DNA from: Isoetes taiwanensis
Taxonomy: Eukaryota > Streptophyta > Lycopodiopsida > Isoetales > Isoetaceae
Direction of reading: 5' to 3'
Length of the DNA stretch: 64,000 bases
Assembly: GCA_021234155.1 (NCBI GenBank)
Contig: JAJEKV010000052.1
Location: 9,997,284-10,061,283, forward strand
Shown: piece by piece, positions 34,191-44,779 of the stretch
Position numbering within the stretch: position 1 is the stretch's first letter
Layout of the letters: every line of letters starts with the position of its first letter
The notes under the pieces: model-generated
The model's input: only the letters and a program-made list of their open reading frames with translations
What the model was told of the DNA's origin: nothing
Database searches by the model: none
Translations under genes and position numbers: made by a program

Positions 34191-35244
34191 TACCTTCGTT
34201 TACTTGAACTAGTTTTATTTTATATGCTTACATTTCTTCATCCTTTGCTATTCGTCCCTTCATCACGCATGTTTGTCGTGGAAGACCACAACTTTTGTCG
34301 TGGAATTCTGCTATTAAGAATGCAAGCAGTTGGCATTATGGATGATGCAACAGTTGGCTCTATGGATTTCGAAACAGAGGTGTACACAAAATAAAGATTA
34401 GAGGTGTATGCAAAAAGATAGAGCATATTGTATGAGAACTGTAGCATTTAAACAAGATCAGTAGGCTCCCTATGGCTGCATATGTCCTTCTGTAATGTGA
34501 CTCTGGATATCATCAGCTCTACCATTTGACATGGCGGTGGACAGAAATTGTGTGTTATCCTAAGAAAAATTTAAAAAGGCTGCAGATCTTTTTGCATATA
34601 ATAATTGGCAACTATGTGGTAAGTTTGTTTCGTTAATGATTCGACCTATTGTTGCGACATGCTGCTCTAGTTAACTGATTCAGTTAATGAGTTTACTATT
34701 GCTCTATTGAAGAAAATGTTTTCATGCAGTCTAAAAGCATCTTAAGTCCATGCTTGTGGTGTAAAGCTCTTTTCATATGTATACAATCTCCAAAATTGTA
34801 TGCATCTAAATGGTGTTTAATTGGTTTCTATTTTTTTTTCAATGGTGGTTTTCTGAGCTAGAACAGATGATATAACCATGGGTTCAATTCCCACATTTTC
34901 ATGCCAACGGACTCTATTAATATTTTCCTTTTTTCTTGAATTTCTGAACACAAGCAATTGTGCAATTTGAAAGGTTTTTCCATGATGAAGAACAATTGGT
35001 CTTTGGCAAACCAGACAATCTACACACGATGAAGGCAAGCAAACCATATGAGAAGCAAGACAAATTTTGCATTAGGTAGAACTCTTTCACCATTTTATTC
35101 AAGAGAACACTCTTTAAGCATTTCATTCAGTTAAAGTTTATAGTGCTGTAAAAGGAGTTGTTCCATCTCTTGCACCCTTATCTCATGCATCCTTATCCCT
35201 TTATTAATTATAGATCGATTACTGGTGGTGTTACAGAACAACTC
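34191..35244. other. Gene-free stretch upstream of the Rab gene
   Basis: No coding region is recognised. A CCATGGGTTCAATTCCCAC word near 34877 resembles a Pol III B box but has no partner A box. Confidence 0.35.
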
Positions 35245-37664
35245 ATGTCGATTCCATCGTATACGAGCATTAAAGAGAACAAGGCTCCCACATCACTGGA
35301 AAAGTATGCGGAGCCAGGTGGAGGAGGGTAACATATCGTAATCTTACCCGTTAGTAATTATTTCATAGATTTTAGCAGAATATACACACTTTTGGACTTT
35401 AGAATGTTGTAGATATATATATATATATATATAAGATATTCATGTGTTAAACTGATGAAAATTGCACAACAGAGTCGACTTGTCGCAACACAAAGCAGGG
35501 CAAGCTGGATTTGACAAATGCATTGCAGATTTTGAAGTTGCATGTCCTTCATTTGACAGGTCTTTTGGCATCCTTGTAATGTCATTTTGATCTTAACATG
35601 GATAAGCAATACTGAAATTTGTGTTTGGATCAGGGCACATGCAGACCTATCCGATAAAGTGCTCCTACTTGGAGATGCAGGGGTTGGAAAAACAAGTCTT
35701 GTTTTACGACTAACAGGCAATACATTTGTAACTGATTATAAGGTAAAATCATTCTGCGTTGTTTGATTAATGTTGAGATATTGAGACTTCAAAAGCTTTG
35801 ACCCACATTAGGTTTTTCAATAACAAAATTTAGCTCAATTGGGCTCTCTTTATCAGAGTGATGTTCATGTCATTTACTGCATGAACTCAGGCCATTGCAG
35901 CACGTGGCTTAGTTAAATATGCAGGGCAGAAAAGACTATGGTAACATCCCAATTAAATCAAAGGTCGATAGTGAGAACCTTGAACACTAAGTGGATTGCA
36001 CATCAGTTACGCAGCGGCACTCAAGTCTTGGAATGTGACAGATTGGACACTAAGTTTGCATGCATATTTCAAGTGAATCAAATATCCAAAATTACAGCGG
36101 GCATTTAAAAATAAAGCTGTGGATGTGGATGTACAAACATATTATGAACGGTACCATATGACTGATGAGAATTAAAGAAGTCAAAGTGGTCATTACCACA
36201 AGCCCCATTGTTGAGCTCTGGATACATGGTCTTTTATCTTTGTAACTGTGGATATTAGGTCTAAATGCCTTTTAAGGAAGATTGTTTTGCATGAGTTTCA
36301 CAGGTCTTTATGGCTGCAGGCTACTATAGGAGTGGATTTCTTTTGGAAAAAATATACTTGCCGGCAGTATGGCTTCACATTGCATATGTACGACGTAATG
36401 CTAGTTTGGTGACTATATAAGCTTGCTCAACCAGAGTATGTTAACTTTGTAGTTTTGTATAGATGGGATACTGCTGGTCAAGAACGTTTTAGATCACTTT
36501 CAAGATCTTATTATAGGGGTGCAAAAGGATGCATTATCGCCTTTGATCTTGGAGCTACAACAACATTCAATAATGTAAAGCAGGTACTACTATCCTCCCC
36601 ATTCACCACTTTCTAGATTTGATATTATGCTAGCAATTCAATGGATTTGACAGCAGAATGCATACATGCCTTGTGGATTTAACAGTGGATTTCCGATGTG
36701 ATGAAGGAGAATGAAGGTGCTAGTGACTTGTGCATCTTCCTTGCTGGATGCAAGGTCTTACAAACTTTTGGTGATAGTATGTGATTCATTAGATATAAAA
36801 GTAATGTTGAAATTTTATCTGCAAAATATGTTATAGTATATTCAATATATTGTCAATGTGTTGCAGGCTGATATGTTTCACAGCATCTTGCCATCAAATA
36901 TTGAGAAGCTTGCTGAAGATGTTGGTGCTGAGTATTTTGAGGTCAGTGCCAAAACTGGTAAGTCGGTTGTCATTTATAATAGCTAACTAGAATGTACATC
37001 ACTAGAATTGGTCGAAAGAACCATTTCTATGCCTCGATGTCCCATTGGATGCAAAATCGTTTTCTATGCTACTTACACCACCCACTTACGAGCCAGAAAA
37101 ATTTGTTGCCGTACAGAGAGCTTGATGTTTAGAGCATATTATCTGTAATAGTGTGCGGATTTTGAGTTGTGTGATCTAGATTCTGTCCAGTAATTTTTAT
37201 TTGGACATGTTTTCATGATAACTAATGTACTTTACGTGGAAGATTTCAATAGGTTGCATGCGCCAATCTAAATATAAAAACCTTTTTCCCGGCATTTTCA
37301 GGGCAGAATGTAAATGCTCTATTTAAGCGGGTGGCTACAGTGTTGTTTGAGGCTGCTTTATTGAAGGAAGTTGAAAAGCTTAGGGTTGAAAAGCTTAGGG
37401 ATGAACATGAGAAACAAGCAGGTAACTATTCTTTCCTATTATCATGTAATATGTGGACTACTGAACTGATCAGCTCTTTGCTCAGGATTCTCTGGCGAAA
37501 TTTCTTTAAGGAAATCGAAGTTAATAAACCCTATGGGAGGAGGGAAAGGGATTGGTGACCCTGGAGGTGGTAAAGGCACTGAAAATTGGAAAACTCTGAA
37601 GAATAATCAGAAGCCTACTGCGAATACTCAGGGCCGCAAAAATGCGCATTGTTGTTTATTCTAA
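35245..37664 (+). CDS. Rab34/Rab36-like small GTPase, nine exons
   Basis: Nine exons join in frame at GT-AG borders: 35245-35327, 35473-35559, 35634-35742, 36320-36387, 36463-36583, 36686-36754, 36867-36957, 37302-37421, 37486-37664. This gives 308 codons plus a stop. The GTPase blocks are intact: P-loop GDAGVGKTS, switch [18 protein letters not shown], and SAK. The guanine-specificity motif is CKAD instead of NKxD, like the (T/S)KKD of animal Rab34/36. [29 protein letters not shown] and [12 protein letters not shown] also parallel that subfamily. A Rab34-like N-terminal extension of about 65 residues precedes the P-loop. The protein ends CCLF, a CCXX-type double-cysteine prenylation site, so membrane attachment is likely. 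Rab34 acts in ciliary vesicle and lysosome-positioning pathways in animals; a role here is inferred. The first exon (ATG at 35245) is the least certain part. Confidence 0.8.
35413..35433. repeat. (AT)n microsatellite in Rab intron 1
   Basis: About ten AT units. Confidence 0.9.
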
Positions 37665-37769
37665 TTCATCTATTTATTCAATTGTGGGCCTTTCTTTCTT
37701 TCTGTGTTTTGTGCGTCTGGTCATGTCTTTGCCATTATATTGTCACCGATATTATTATTTTTTTGTATT

Positions 37770-38210
37770 ATATAATTTTTTGGGGGAAGGGATCCCGCTT
37801 GAAAATTTTGAGGCGGCGCCCGAGTGACGGAGCCGTGAGTGCGCCCCAAGGCTGGCAGCTCCGCCGAGAAATTTTCCGGCAGAACCCCGATCGCCAGAAA
37901 ATATCAAACATAATTACCACCAGTCGGGATTACACACCTGAAAAATTTTTCGACTTCTGACGTGGCAAGAATACAGAAGCAAATTTGTGACGTGGCATTC
38001 TTTCGGCCTCTGTTTTCTTGAGTTCGAGCTTTCGCGATGGCGATCTCCAGTGCCAGGGGAGATTTTGAAGCATCGTATTCCTTGGCAATGCAGCGATTCC
38101 TTGAATTTTTTTTGGTTCCTAACGTGTTTAGGTTGACATTTGCTTTGTTTTTTCTTTCTTTTTGTGTTTTAGGTCGATACTGGAGCATCCTAGGCGACTT
38201 TTTGGTATAG
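37770..38210. mobile_element. CpG-rich segment, possible end remnant of a third recombinase element
   Basis: Directly after the Rab gene the composition jumps to CpG-rich, with GGCGGCGCC (37812-37820) and CCGCCGAGAAATTTTC. This is followed by ATAATTACC and ACCTGAAAAA words, and then two TGACGTGGCA elements (about 37957 and 37989). GGCGGCGCC and CCGCC-AGAAATTTTC also occur together at the right end of recombinase element 1 (25696-25733), where ATAATCACC and TTACCTGAAAAA follow. The ACGT element also occurs in that element's promoter. No recombinase exons follow. Speculative. Confidence 0.3.
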
Positions 38211-39367
38211 GCCGAGTGTTAAGTTTGGTTTTGGTGATTTTGCTCGTCTTTGGTTAGAGTTTGGCCTCTGATCCAAACCTCTGGCGAAGTGCAATACTCC
38301 TTTACCATATCCTTTACTTCTTGAAGAAGGATTGAAGCTCTGCTTTGGTCTTTGACCAGATCTAAAATAAAGCTGCTTGGTCCGATTTACCTATTTGGTC
38401 CAGTTGAGGGCATCATTTTTGCAAGAAAGAAGAGAGGAAAGATATTCGGCAGTGGACACCATAGCTTCGCAGGGAGCCATTAGCAAAGCTGGAGTTGCAG
38501 GCTATGGCTATTGTATTAACCCTGTATATAATTTGAATGTGAAATACAATTTGTGTGTATTACACTGCCGGGTACTATCTGCATCTAAGAATTCATGTGC
38601 AGAAATTGCACTAAGAAAAATTTTGAAAGTGGTGGAAAAAAATCTTGGTGGATGTGAAATTCTGCCTCTTAATTTAGACGGAATTTTGCAGTAATCTCAG
38701 GCTGTGGTATTATAGATGCATTTTTTAAATTATCAAAAGAGGTGTTTGCCAACTTTTTATTTCCTGCAATACCACTAGCATTTCAATAAATTACCAAAAA
38801 GCCCTTAGAAATCTTCAACATCAAATTAAGATAAGCTCACAAAAATGTCAAGGACTTCTACATGGTTTGCTATTGTGTCGTGCTTGTTCCCCATAGTTAA
38901 AATACGTGAATTTTTGCACTTATTTCAATGCATTTTCGGTTCGGATGCGCCTCTTCTTTGGGCATCCAAGTCGACGATGACTTCTTGGTGGAAGCAATCT
39001 TGTTACCTATCCAAATGAACCATTACCCCCTTCCACCACAGGACAAGTACTTCCCCTATACGTGTTCAAGTAGGAGGCCAATGAGAAACATTCGTGTGCA
39101 TAATCTTGTGGGAGGAGCTTCTTGAAATATATTGTGGATATGACATGGGGACAAGGCAATTAAGAGGTCTGCCAACTATTACATGAGCATGTCCTTGCCA
39201 ACAAATTCAAACATATGATCATTTGTAGATAAAACTTGATACACTTTCATGCTTCCTTTACTACTCTTTTGGCTTCCAAATTCATGTGCGGCATAGTAAT
39301 AATTGGCTTATCTCTGGTATATTAGAAGTGTGATGTTTGAAACGCTTACCTTTGAAAGGCGTAGTTG
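38211..39367. other. Gene-free stretch
   Basis: A frame of 105 codons at 38377-38694 has a splice-like start (GGTCCAG then TTGAGGGC) but matches no family I know. Otherwise nothing is recognised. Confidence 0.35.
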
Positions 39368-39372
39368 CCGAG
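39368..39372. repeat. Target site duplication CCGAG (left) of chromovirus copy A
   Basis: CCGAG precedes the LTR start at 39373 and recurs immediately after the LTR end at 41692-41696. Confidence 0.85.
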
Positions 39373-39897
39373 TGTGACGACCATACGGATATACGTATAT
39401 AATATATTATACTCATATATACAAAAGATGGTCGTCACACAGATGCAAAAGGGTAGTTGCACAAGCCAAGGTTTGAACTCGCAACCTTCTAATTACAAGT
39501 CACATACCTTTGAAAAGTGCGTTACCAATATTTGTTAAAGACACTCTCTCATGTCTTTCTCCTATGCGGAGTGGCTTCCAGGAGGTTCTAGAATATTCTA
39601 GAACCTACACGCATGCATGACACTTGGCATGATCTCATCCATTGGAGTGGCACGATTCTGACCGTTGGCCTAGATATATAAGGAGGCGCCTCCTTCTTGT
39701 CGAACTATCCCGATTCAACGCTAGTCTTGAGCCTTCTAGGTATCTGTCTCGTGTTCCTGCTTGCCTTCGGGACATTGTACTCTTGATTCCTGTTCATATA
39801 TCAGATTCTTTGCTGATCTTGGCATATTCTTACGTATTTTTCACATATTTTCCTTGTTTTTCGCGTATTTCTTACGTATTTTCCACGTATTTTTCTT
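39373..39897 (+). repeat. 5' LTR of chromovirus copy A (3' end missing)
   Basis: It starts TGTGACGACCAT, whose reverse complement ATGGTCGTCACA lies at 39428-39439, so the LTR begins with a 12-bp stem over a 43-base loop. A TATATAAGGAGGC TATA box lies near 39673. An antisense tRNA-like segment occupies 39470-39524. Confidence 0.8.
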
Positions 39898-41331
39898 TGC
39901 GCCCATATATTGTCGAAGCAGATGCTTCTGATTTTGCTCTTGGTGGGATCCCATCACAGGAGGCGGATGACCATGAATTGCATCCAATCGCCTATCATTC
40001 ACGGAAGTTTCAGGCTGCTGAAATCAACTATCCCATTTATGACAAGGAGTTGTTGGCGATAGTGGATTCTTGCGAGGAGTGGAGACGTTTCCTGGAGGGA
40101 TCTCCTTACAAGGTCACAGTCTATACAGATCATCGAAATCTAGAATATTTTCAGTCTGCTCGAGTGCTCAACCGTCACAGGCCCGGTGGCATACTCAAGT
40201 ATTATTCCGTATTGATTTCGTGATCAAGTACCGTCCTGGATCCCTCCAGGGGAAGTCTGATGCCTTATCTCGACGCTCCTACCTTGAGCCCAAGCTAGGT
40301 GATCCTGCATTTGATCAGCAATCACATGTTATTCTAGGGCCTGATCGGTACCAGTTTATGGCCCTCACTTCGTTCGAGAGGCCTCATGATTCGACCTTGT
40401 TGGAGTCTATTCGAGCATCTCTGCCCTTCGATCCATTGGCTCAAGATGTATTCTCACGCCTTGGCTCTGCATCATCTTCTCAACAAAAATAAAAAATGCG
40501 ATCATACTATGATCGTTTTGAATGCTGGAGAACCCAAAGCCAAGAAGCACCATCTGTTACATACAGAAGCCCATCATAGAACAGGAGTCCATCTCGCATG
40601 ATTCACCTATGGACGGACACTTTGGAGTAGCCAAGACTCTTGAACTTATTAGTCGAGAGTATTCGTGGCCTGGGCTTCGTCGCTCTGTCGAAGCTTTTAT
40701 TCGTTCCTGTGACATCTGCTGTCGAGTGAAGGTTCTAAAGCATCTTCCTCATGGCCTTTTTCAGCCACTGGCGGTACCAGATGGACCTTGGAAGAGCATT
40801 TCTATAGACTTTATTTCGGAGCTGCCACTCTCTCGGGATTATGATGCTATCATGGTTGTTGTTGATCGTTTCTCTAAGATGGCTCATTTTATTCCCTGCA
40901 ACATCACCATCACCAGTGAGGGAACAACGGATCTTCTTCTTTGTGAAGTAGTCAGACTTCACGACTTGCCCGATACTATTGTCAGCGATCGTGGACCACA
41001 GTTCGTCGCAGGTTTTTGGAAGCGGATTTTGGAGTTATTGCATATCGACCGCTCATTGACATCTGGTCACCATCCAGAAAGTAATGGGCAGGCAGAGCGT
41101 ACTAATCAAACTATAGAGCAATATTTGAGGTGCTTTATCAGTTATTAGCAGGATGATTGGGTCGATTATCTTCCGTTTACTGAGTTTAACTATAATAACT
41201 CAGTGTATGCTTCCACTGGCCAGACTCCGTGCTTTCTGAACTCTGGTCAGCATCCTCGTTGATCTCTTAGTGCCGCTGGCGATGACTCTGTCAATCCTAG
41301 TGCCGAGTCTCGACTTGAGAAACTCTAGAGT
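39898..41331 (+). pseudogene. RNase H and integrase remnant of chromovirus copy A
   Basis: RNase H: VEADASDFALGG, HPIAYHSRK, YDKELLAIVD and TDHRNLEYF (to about 40160). A frameshift near 40190 leads into the tether (YRPGSLQGKSDALSRR). A break near 40490-40590 deletes the start of the integrase zinc finger (only GHFGVAK and CDICCR remain). The integrase core keeps its Asp-Asp-Glu (ISIDFISELP, IVSDRGPQF, HHPESNGQAERTNQ). A TAG interrupts after RCFISY (41146) and a TGA follows near 41262. There is no intact polyprotein, so it is inactive. Confidence 0.85.
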
Positions 41332-41691
41332 TACGAGTCACACACCTTTGCCAAGTGCCCTACCAATATAAGTTAAAAATATTCTCACATGTCTTTTTCA
41401 TATGTGGGGCGGCTTCCAAACATGCATGCGCGACACTTGGCATGATCTCATCCATTGGAGTGGCGCGATCCTGAATGTTGGCCTAGATATATAAGATGGC
41501 GCCTCCTTCTTGTCGAACTATTCCAGTTCAACGCCAGTCTTGAGCCTTCTAGGCATCTGTCTCGTATTCCTGCTTGCCTTCGGGCCATTGTACTCTTGAT
41601 TCCTGTTCATACATCAGATTCTTTGCCGATCTTGGCGTATTTCTTCCGTACTTCTTGCGTATTTTCCTTGTTTTCGCGTAGGTTCATGACA
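41332..41691 (+). repeat. 3' LTR of chromovirus copy A (5' end missing)
   Basis: It matches the 5' LTR from about 39501 onward (GTCACA-ACCTTTG, CTTGGCATGATCTCATCC, TATATAAG, TCTTGATTCCTGTTCATA) and ends TTCATGACA before the CCGAG duplication. Confidence 0.85.
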
Positions 41692-41696
41692 CCGAG

Positions 41697-42640
41697 TAAC
41701 ATGGAGGAGCACCATCTAAAATGTACATGGTTGCATTGGCGCTATTTTTTCTCATCTTATCCACATATACTGTTACTGCATAGGCTACCTTCCAAAATAA
41801 ACTTACACGATTAAGTTTCTAGGTCAAGAGCTTGTGTATCAATCATTAACTCATTGTTCTCCTTATGGTAAGCCTTTCCAGAAATCAAATTTTCTCTGGG
41901 GACTCTTTTATGGTTTGAGACCTTATATAGGTGCCTCACCACTTCTTAGAGCATCTGGCAAACCAGTTTGGGACATGTTTTCATGTACCTTTGTTCGCTT
42001 GTCCACAAGTAGGTGTTTTTTGCTTAGAGACTCTTGATAGAAAGCATTTTGTTTCTCAAGCATATAGGATATTGTATGCGAATGAAATTATATGTCCCTC
42101 TCAGTGGATTGTACCTTTAGAAGAGCAAGTTGTTCATATTTGGAAATGGATCTGGAAGAGTCACCTACCCTCAAAAGTTTCCACATTGTTATAGCAAATT
42201 CTTTACAGAGTGATTAATGCCAATGTAATGGTAAGTAAGTTTAAGCATGACATCCTACCAATTTGTCCAATGTGTGGGCATGTGGAAGAGACAATCAAGC
42301 ACTAATTTATCCAGTGTAGAGGTTTATCCAATTTGGAATAGACTGAGGGAGGTGTCTGGGAGATCTTTATTGGAGAAAAAATGGTTGTTAGGCTTATATA
42401 CAACATCTTGGCATGCTAGAACGAAAGTTGGAATTAATTTACGTAGAGGATGGCTTTTATGGTTTGTGGAAGAGGTGGAGGAAATTTGTATTTTCTCAAG
42501 GATACAGTCATCCATCTGAGTTATTGCCATATTTGAAAAGAAGGATACAACAACATCTTGTAGCATTTGAAGAGGAAGCCTGTGGGACGTTTTTATCCCA
42601 GTTGTAAAGGCTTAGTTGAATATCTGAATGATTATCCCTA
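41697..42640 (+). pseudogene. LINE relic, zinc-binding C-terminal region
   Basis: Near 42130-42320 the frame reads HIWKWIWKSHLPSKV, then PICPMCGHVEETIKH followed by a stop and FIQC. This is the W-x-x-x-x-P-K...CPxCG...E-T-x-x-H-x-F-x-x-C pattern of the zf-RVT domain at the C-terminus of plant L1-type reverse transcriptase proteins. Stops and frameshifts are frequent. Sequence from 41700 to 42080 may belong to it but is not recognisable. Confidence 0.55.
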
Positions 42641-42965
42641 CGTTGTCTATCGCGTTAAGTAGGTGTATGATATCACTTGGCCAACATATCTAGCTCTTAA
42701 TACTTAATATATTTATATATTTCAACAAAGAAAAAACAAGTTGCCTTCAAATGTGTATCCTCTTAGATTCGTCCCATGACCCTGTTTGGTCTTTGTGGAC
42801 ATTAAAATAATATCCATTCATCCATGCATTTGCCATCCATCCATCTATCTTTGATATGGGAAAAAGACACAGCTGGAGAGAATAATAGAGGACATGATCT
42901 TTCTTTAAGAAACAGAATCATCTTCATGGAGCGAACCAAACTCTTTGTTCTCATGCACATATGTT
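42641..42965. other. Gene-free stretch
   Basis: Short AT-rich spacer with ATCCATCCATCC-type runs near 42815-42850. No gene is seen. Confidence 0.4.
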
Positions 42966-43049
42966 ATTTTGTTTTTGTTTTTGTTTTTGTTTTTGTTTTT
43001 GTTTTTGTTTTTGTTTTTGTTTTTGTTTTTGTTTTTGTTTTTGTTTTTG
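42966..43049. repeat. (TTTTTG)n hexanucleotide microsatellite
   Basis: About 14 perfect GTTTTT units. The LF/FV-repeat open frames over it are artefacts of the repeat. Confidence 0.97.
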
Positions 43050-43084
43050 ATGGCAAGGTTGTTTTTTCTATTCATTCAAGTTAG

Positions 43085-43420
43085 TTACCATGCACATATG
43101 TCAATGTTATTGGGGCTTCTTATTTCTTGAAGGCTGTTGTTACACGACTAAGAGGTGTAGCTATACTCATTCCATGCCAAATTCATTAAAATGAATGAAG
43201 AAGATACAAAAGAAGGGCGAAGTAGTTGTGAAAGTTCTGAATCATTTTCGAAAATTTGGAGCAAGTGTTTGTCTCATGCACACATGTCATTGTAAGTGGG
43301 GTTTCTTTTTTTTGAAGACTATTGTTAGCCGACCGAGAGGTATAGGTTACTCATTCCATGCAAAAACCATTGGAAGAAATGAAGAAGATACGCAAAGGAA
43401 GGGCTTGTAATTGTCAAAAT
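43085..43420. repeat. Tandem duplication of about 185 bp
   Basis: CATGCACATATGTCA, then TGGGGCTTCTT, GAAGGCTGTTGTTA, ACTCATTCCATGC and GAAGAAGATAC recur in order, with about 15-20 percent changes, at about 43275-43420 (CATGCACACATGTCA and onward). Confidence 0.7.
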
Positions 43421-43750
43421 CTAAGAAAGAAGAAGTCTACAAGTGCCGTGTCAACACTTTGCCAAGTATGTTAGAACAAGAAATGTAAACAACCGCAACA
43501 CAAACAAAATTCATTTTTATTGCTTAGTCTTTGAAACAGTGGAAGAATTTCTTCTCATTTAAAAAATGTTTTACATGGTATATACAGGGACCAGATCTTT
43601 GTTTCCTCCGGCGTATTATTAGGTTTCATCGGCTATGGATGGATGGACCATCTCCTTCTGTGTGGCCCGCACGCTGCCGTTGCTGCCCACCTTCCCGTGA
43701 CTTGTTCGTCAAATCTGTAAGTGGGTTTTGAGTACTTATTCCTTTTAAAC

Positions 43751-44779
43751 ATGGAGGACCGTGTTGAAGCTTTGCTCCTCCTTCCTGATGAACCTGATAT
43801 GTTTGAGGGTAACACCACTAAAATGCCAAAGAATTTTGAGGGTTTCTACTCATTCAATGTGCTAGACGTATTTCGTGAATCTATCATATTACTTCGCTTC
43901 AATTCCAAGTTTTTTCTTTGGATCGCCTTTGTTTTTATTCTGCCATTCTCATCTGTGCTCTTAGGTCAGTTATGGATTACTGCTCCCTTTATCGGAAGCT
44001 TGGCAAGCAAGTTAGAACTTATTGCTACATCACAAGGGTTTTGGTTTACTCCATCGTTCAGGATCTTTTATGTCAAAGTTCCAGAGAATATTGTGGCCAA
44101 TATATTCCAGTTGCCCTTTTTTGTACTGTTTGGCTTAACTGCCAAATTAATGGTTTCTTCTGGAGTTGCAATGGCCTATACTGGCAGAAGATTGGTGTTT
44201 GTGAGATTTCTTTCTAATGTTCCCAAATTGTGGAAGAGACTTGCAACAACATATTTCTGGATCTGTGTCATACTTCTTCAATTCCTTATTTCTATTGCTC
44301 TGTTCATAGGTTTGGTTGTTTTTACGTTCAAGACCTTTCAATTTTCTTCAGACATGTTTTTCCTCGCATTTGTGATAGTTGCCATAATATTTTCTGTGGC
44401 ATTTGCTCATTTGATGATTGTGTGCAATCTGTCACTTGTAATATCTGTATTAGAAGACTGCTACGGTGTGGAGGCACTGTCTAGAGCCTATGCCTTGGTG
44501 AAAGGAAGAACTCAGGTAGCTCTTCTTCTGTTTGTCTTGAACAATTTAAGCATGGCATCTGTGGACAGTTTATTCCAGTACAGGGTGATTGGGGTGCCTG
44601 GATACGGTTATAAGATAGATGCGGCTTCGAAGATGTGGGAAGCCCCTCTTCTTATAGGGATGTACACATTTCTCAGCTTGGTTGATTGTATGTCGAGTAG
44701 TGTGTTCTACTTCACTTGTAAATCACGGAGCAAAGAGAATCAAGACACAACTGTCTCTCTCGTGGACACTTCAGTTTAG
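43751..44779 (+). CDS. Plant multi-pass membrane protein (At1g31130/At4g19950-like)
   Basis: An uninterrupted frame of 342 codons. A short acidic N-terminus (MEDRVEALLLLPDEPDMFEG) is followed by NVLDVFRESI and then about six hydrophobic spans, approximately at residues 49-70, 115-140, 172-200, 208-235, 260-280 and 305-325. It ends in a basic cytosolic-type tail with FYFTCKSRSKE. The length, the VFRESI block and the C-terminal V-F-Y-x-x-C-K-S block match a conserved plant family annotated only as integral membrane proteins or polyadenylate-binding protein 1-B-binding proteins, of unknown function. The frame stays open to a GTG at 43721, but the first ATG is at 43751 in good context (AAACATGG), so I start there. 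Single exon. The family call is from memory of its motifs. Confidence 0.75.
   Translation: MEDRVEALLLLPDEPDMFEGNTTKMPKNFEGFYSFNVLDVFRESIILLRFNSKFFLWIAFVFILPFSSVLLGQLWITAPFIGSLASKLELIATSQGFWFTPSFRIFYVKVPENIVANIFQLPFFVLFGLTAKLMVSSGVAMAYTGRRLVFVRFLSNVPKLWKRLATTYFWICVILLQFLISIALFIGLVVFTFKTFQFSSDMFFLAFVIVAIIFSVAFAHLMIVCNLSLVISVLEDCYGVEALSRAYALVKGRTQVALLLFVLNNLSMASVDSLFQYRVIGVPGYGYKIDAASKMWEAPLLIGMYTFLSLVDCMSSSVFYFTCKSRSKENQDTTVSLVDTSV

Larger units (their letters stand above)
39373..41691 (+). mobile_element. Internally deleted Ty3/gypsy chromovirus, copy A
   Basis: A 2.3-kb element with correct outer ends (TGTGACGACC ... GGTTCATGACA) and a perfect 5-bp target duplication. The 5' LTR runs to about 39897 and lacks its last bases. 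It joins directly onto the RNase H region (RPYIVEADASDF), so leader, gag, protease and reverse transcriptase are missing. RNase H and integrase follow. The chromodomain end is missing, and the 3' LTR starts about 128 bases in. The intact outer ends suggest it integrated in this deleted form, for example after template switching during reverse transcription, rather than being cut down later. This is inference. The family is that of copy B. Confidence 0.85.

Noticed and set aside
35245-37664. Rab gene as a pseudogene, because fragments are in different frames
   Set aside because: All fragments join in one frame at GT-AG borders (the donor at 36388, not 36395, restores the canonical WDTAGQE context).
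42945-43130. LF- and FV-repeat proteins
   Set aside because: Pure translation of the (TTTTTG)n microsatellite.
43721-43750. Ten-residue extension of the membrane protein from 43721
   Set aside because: The codon at 43721 is GTG, not ATG; the first ATG is at 43751 in a good context.
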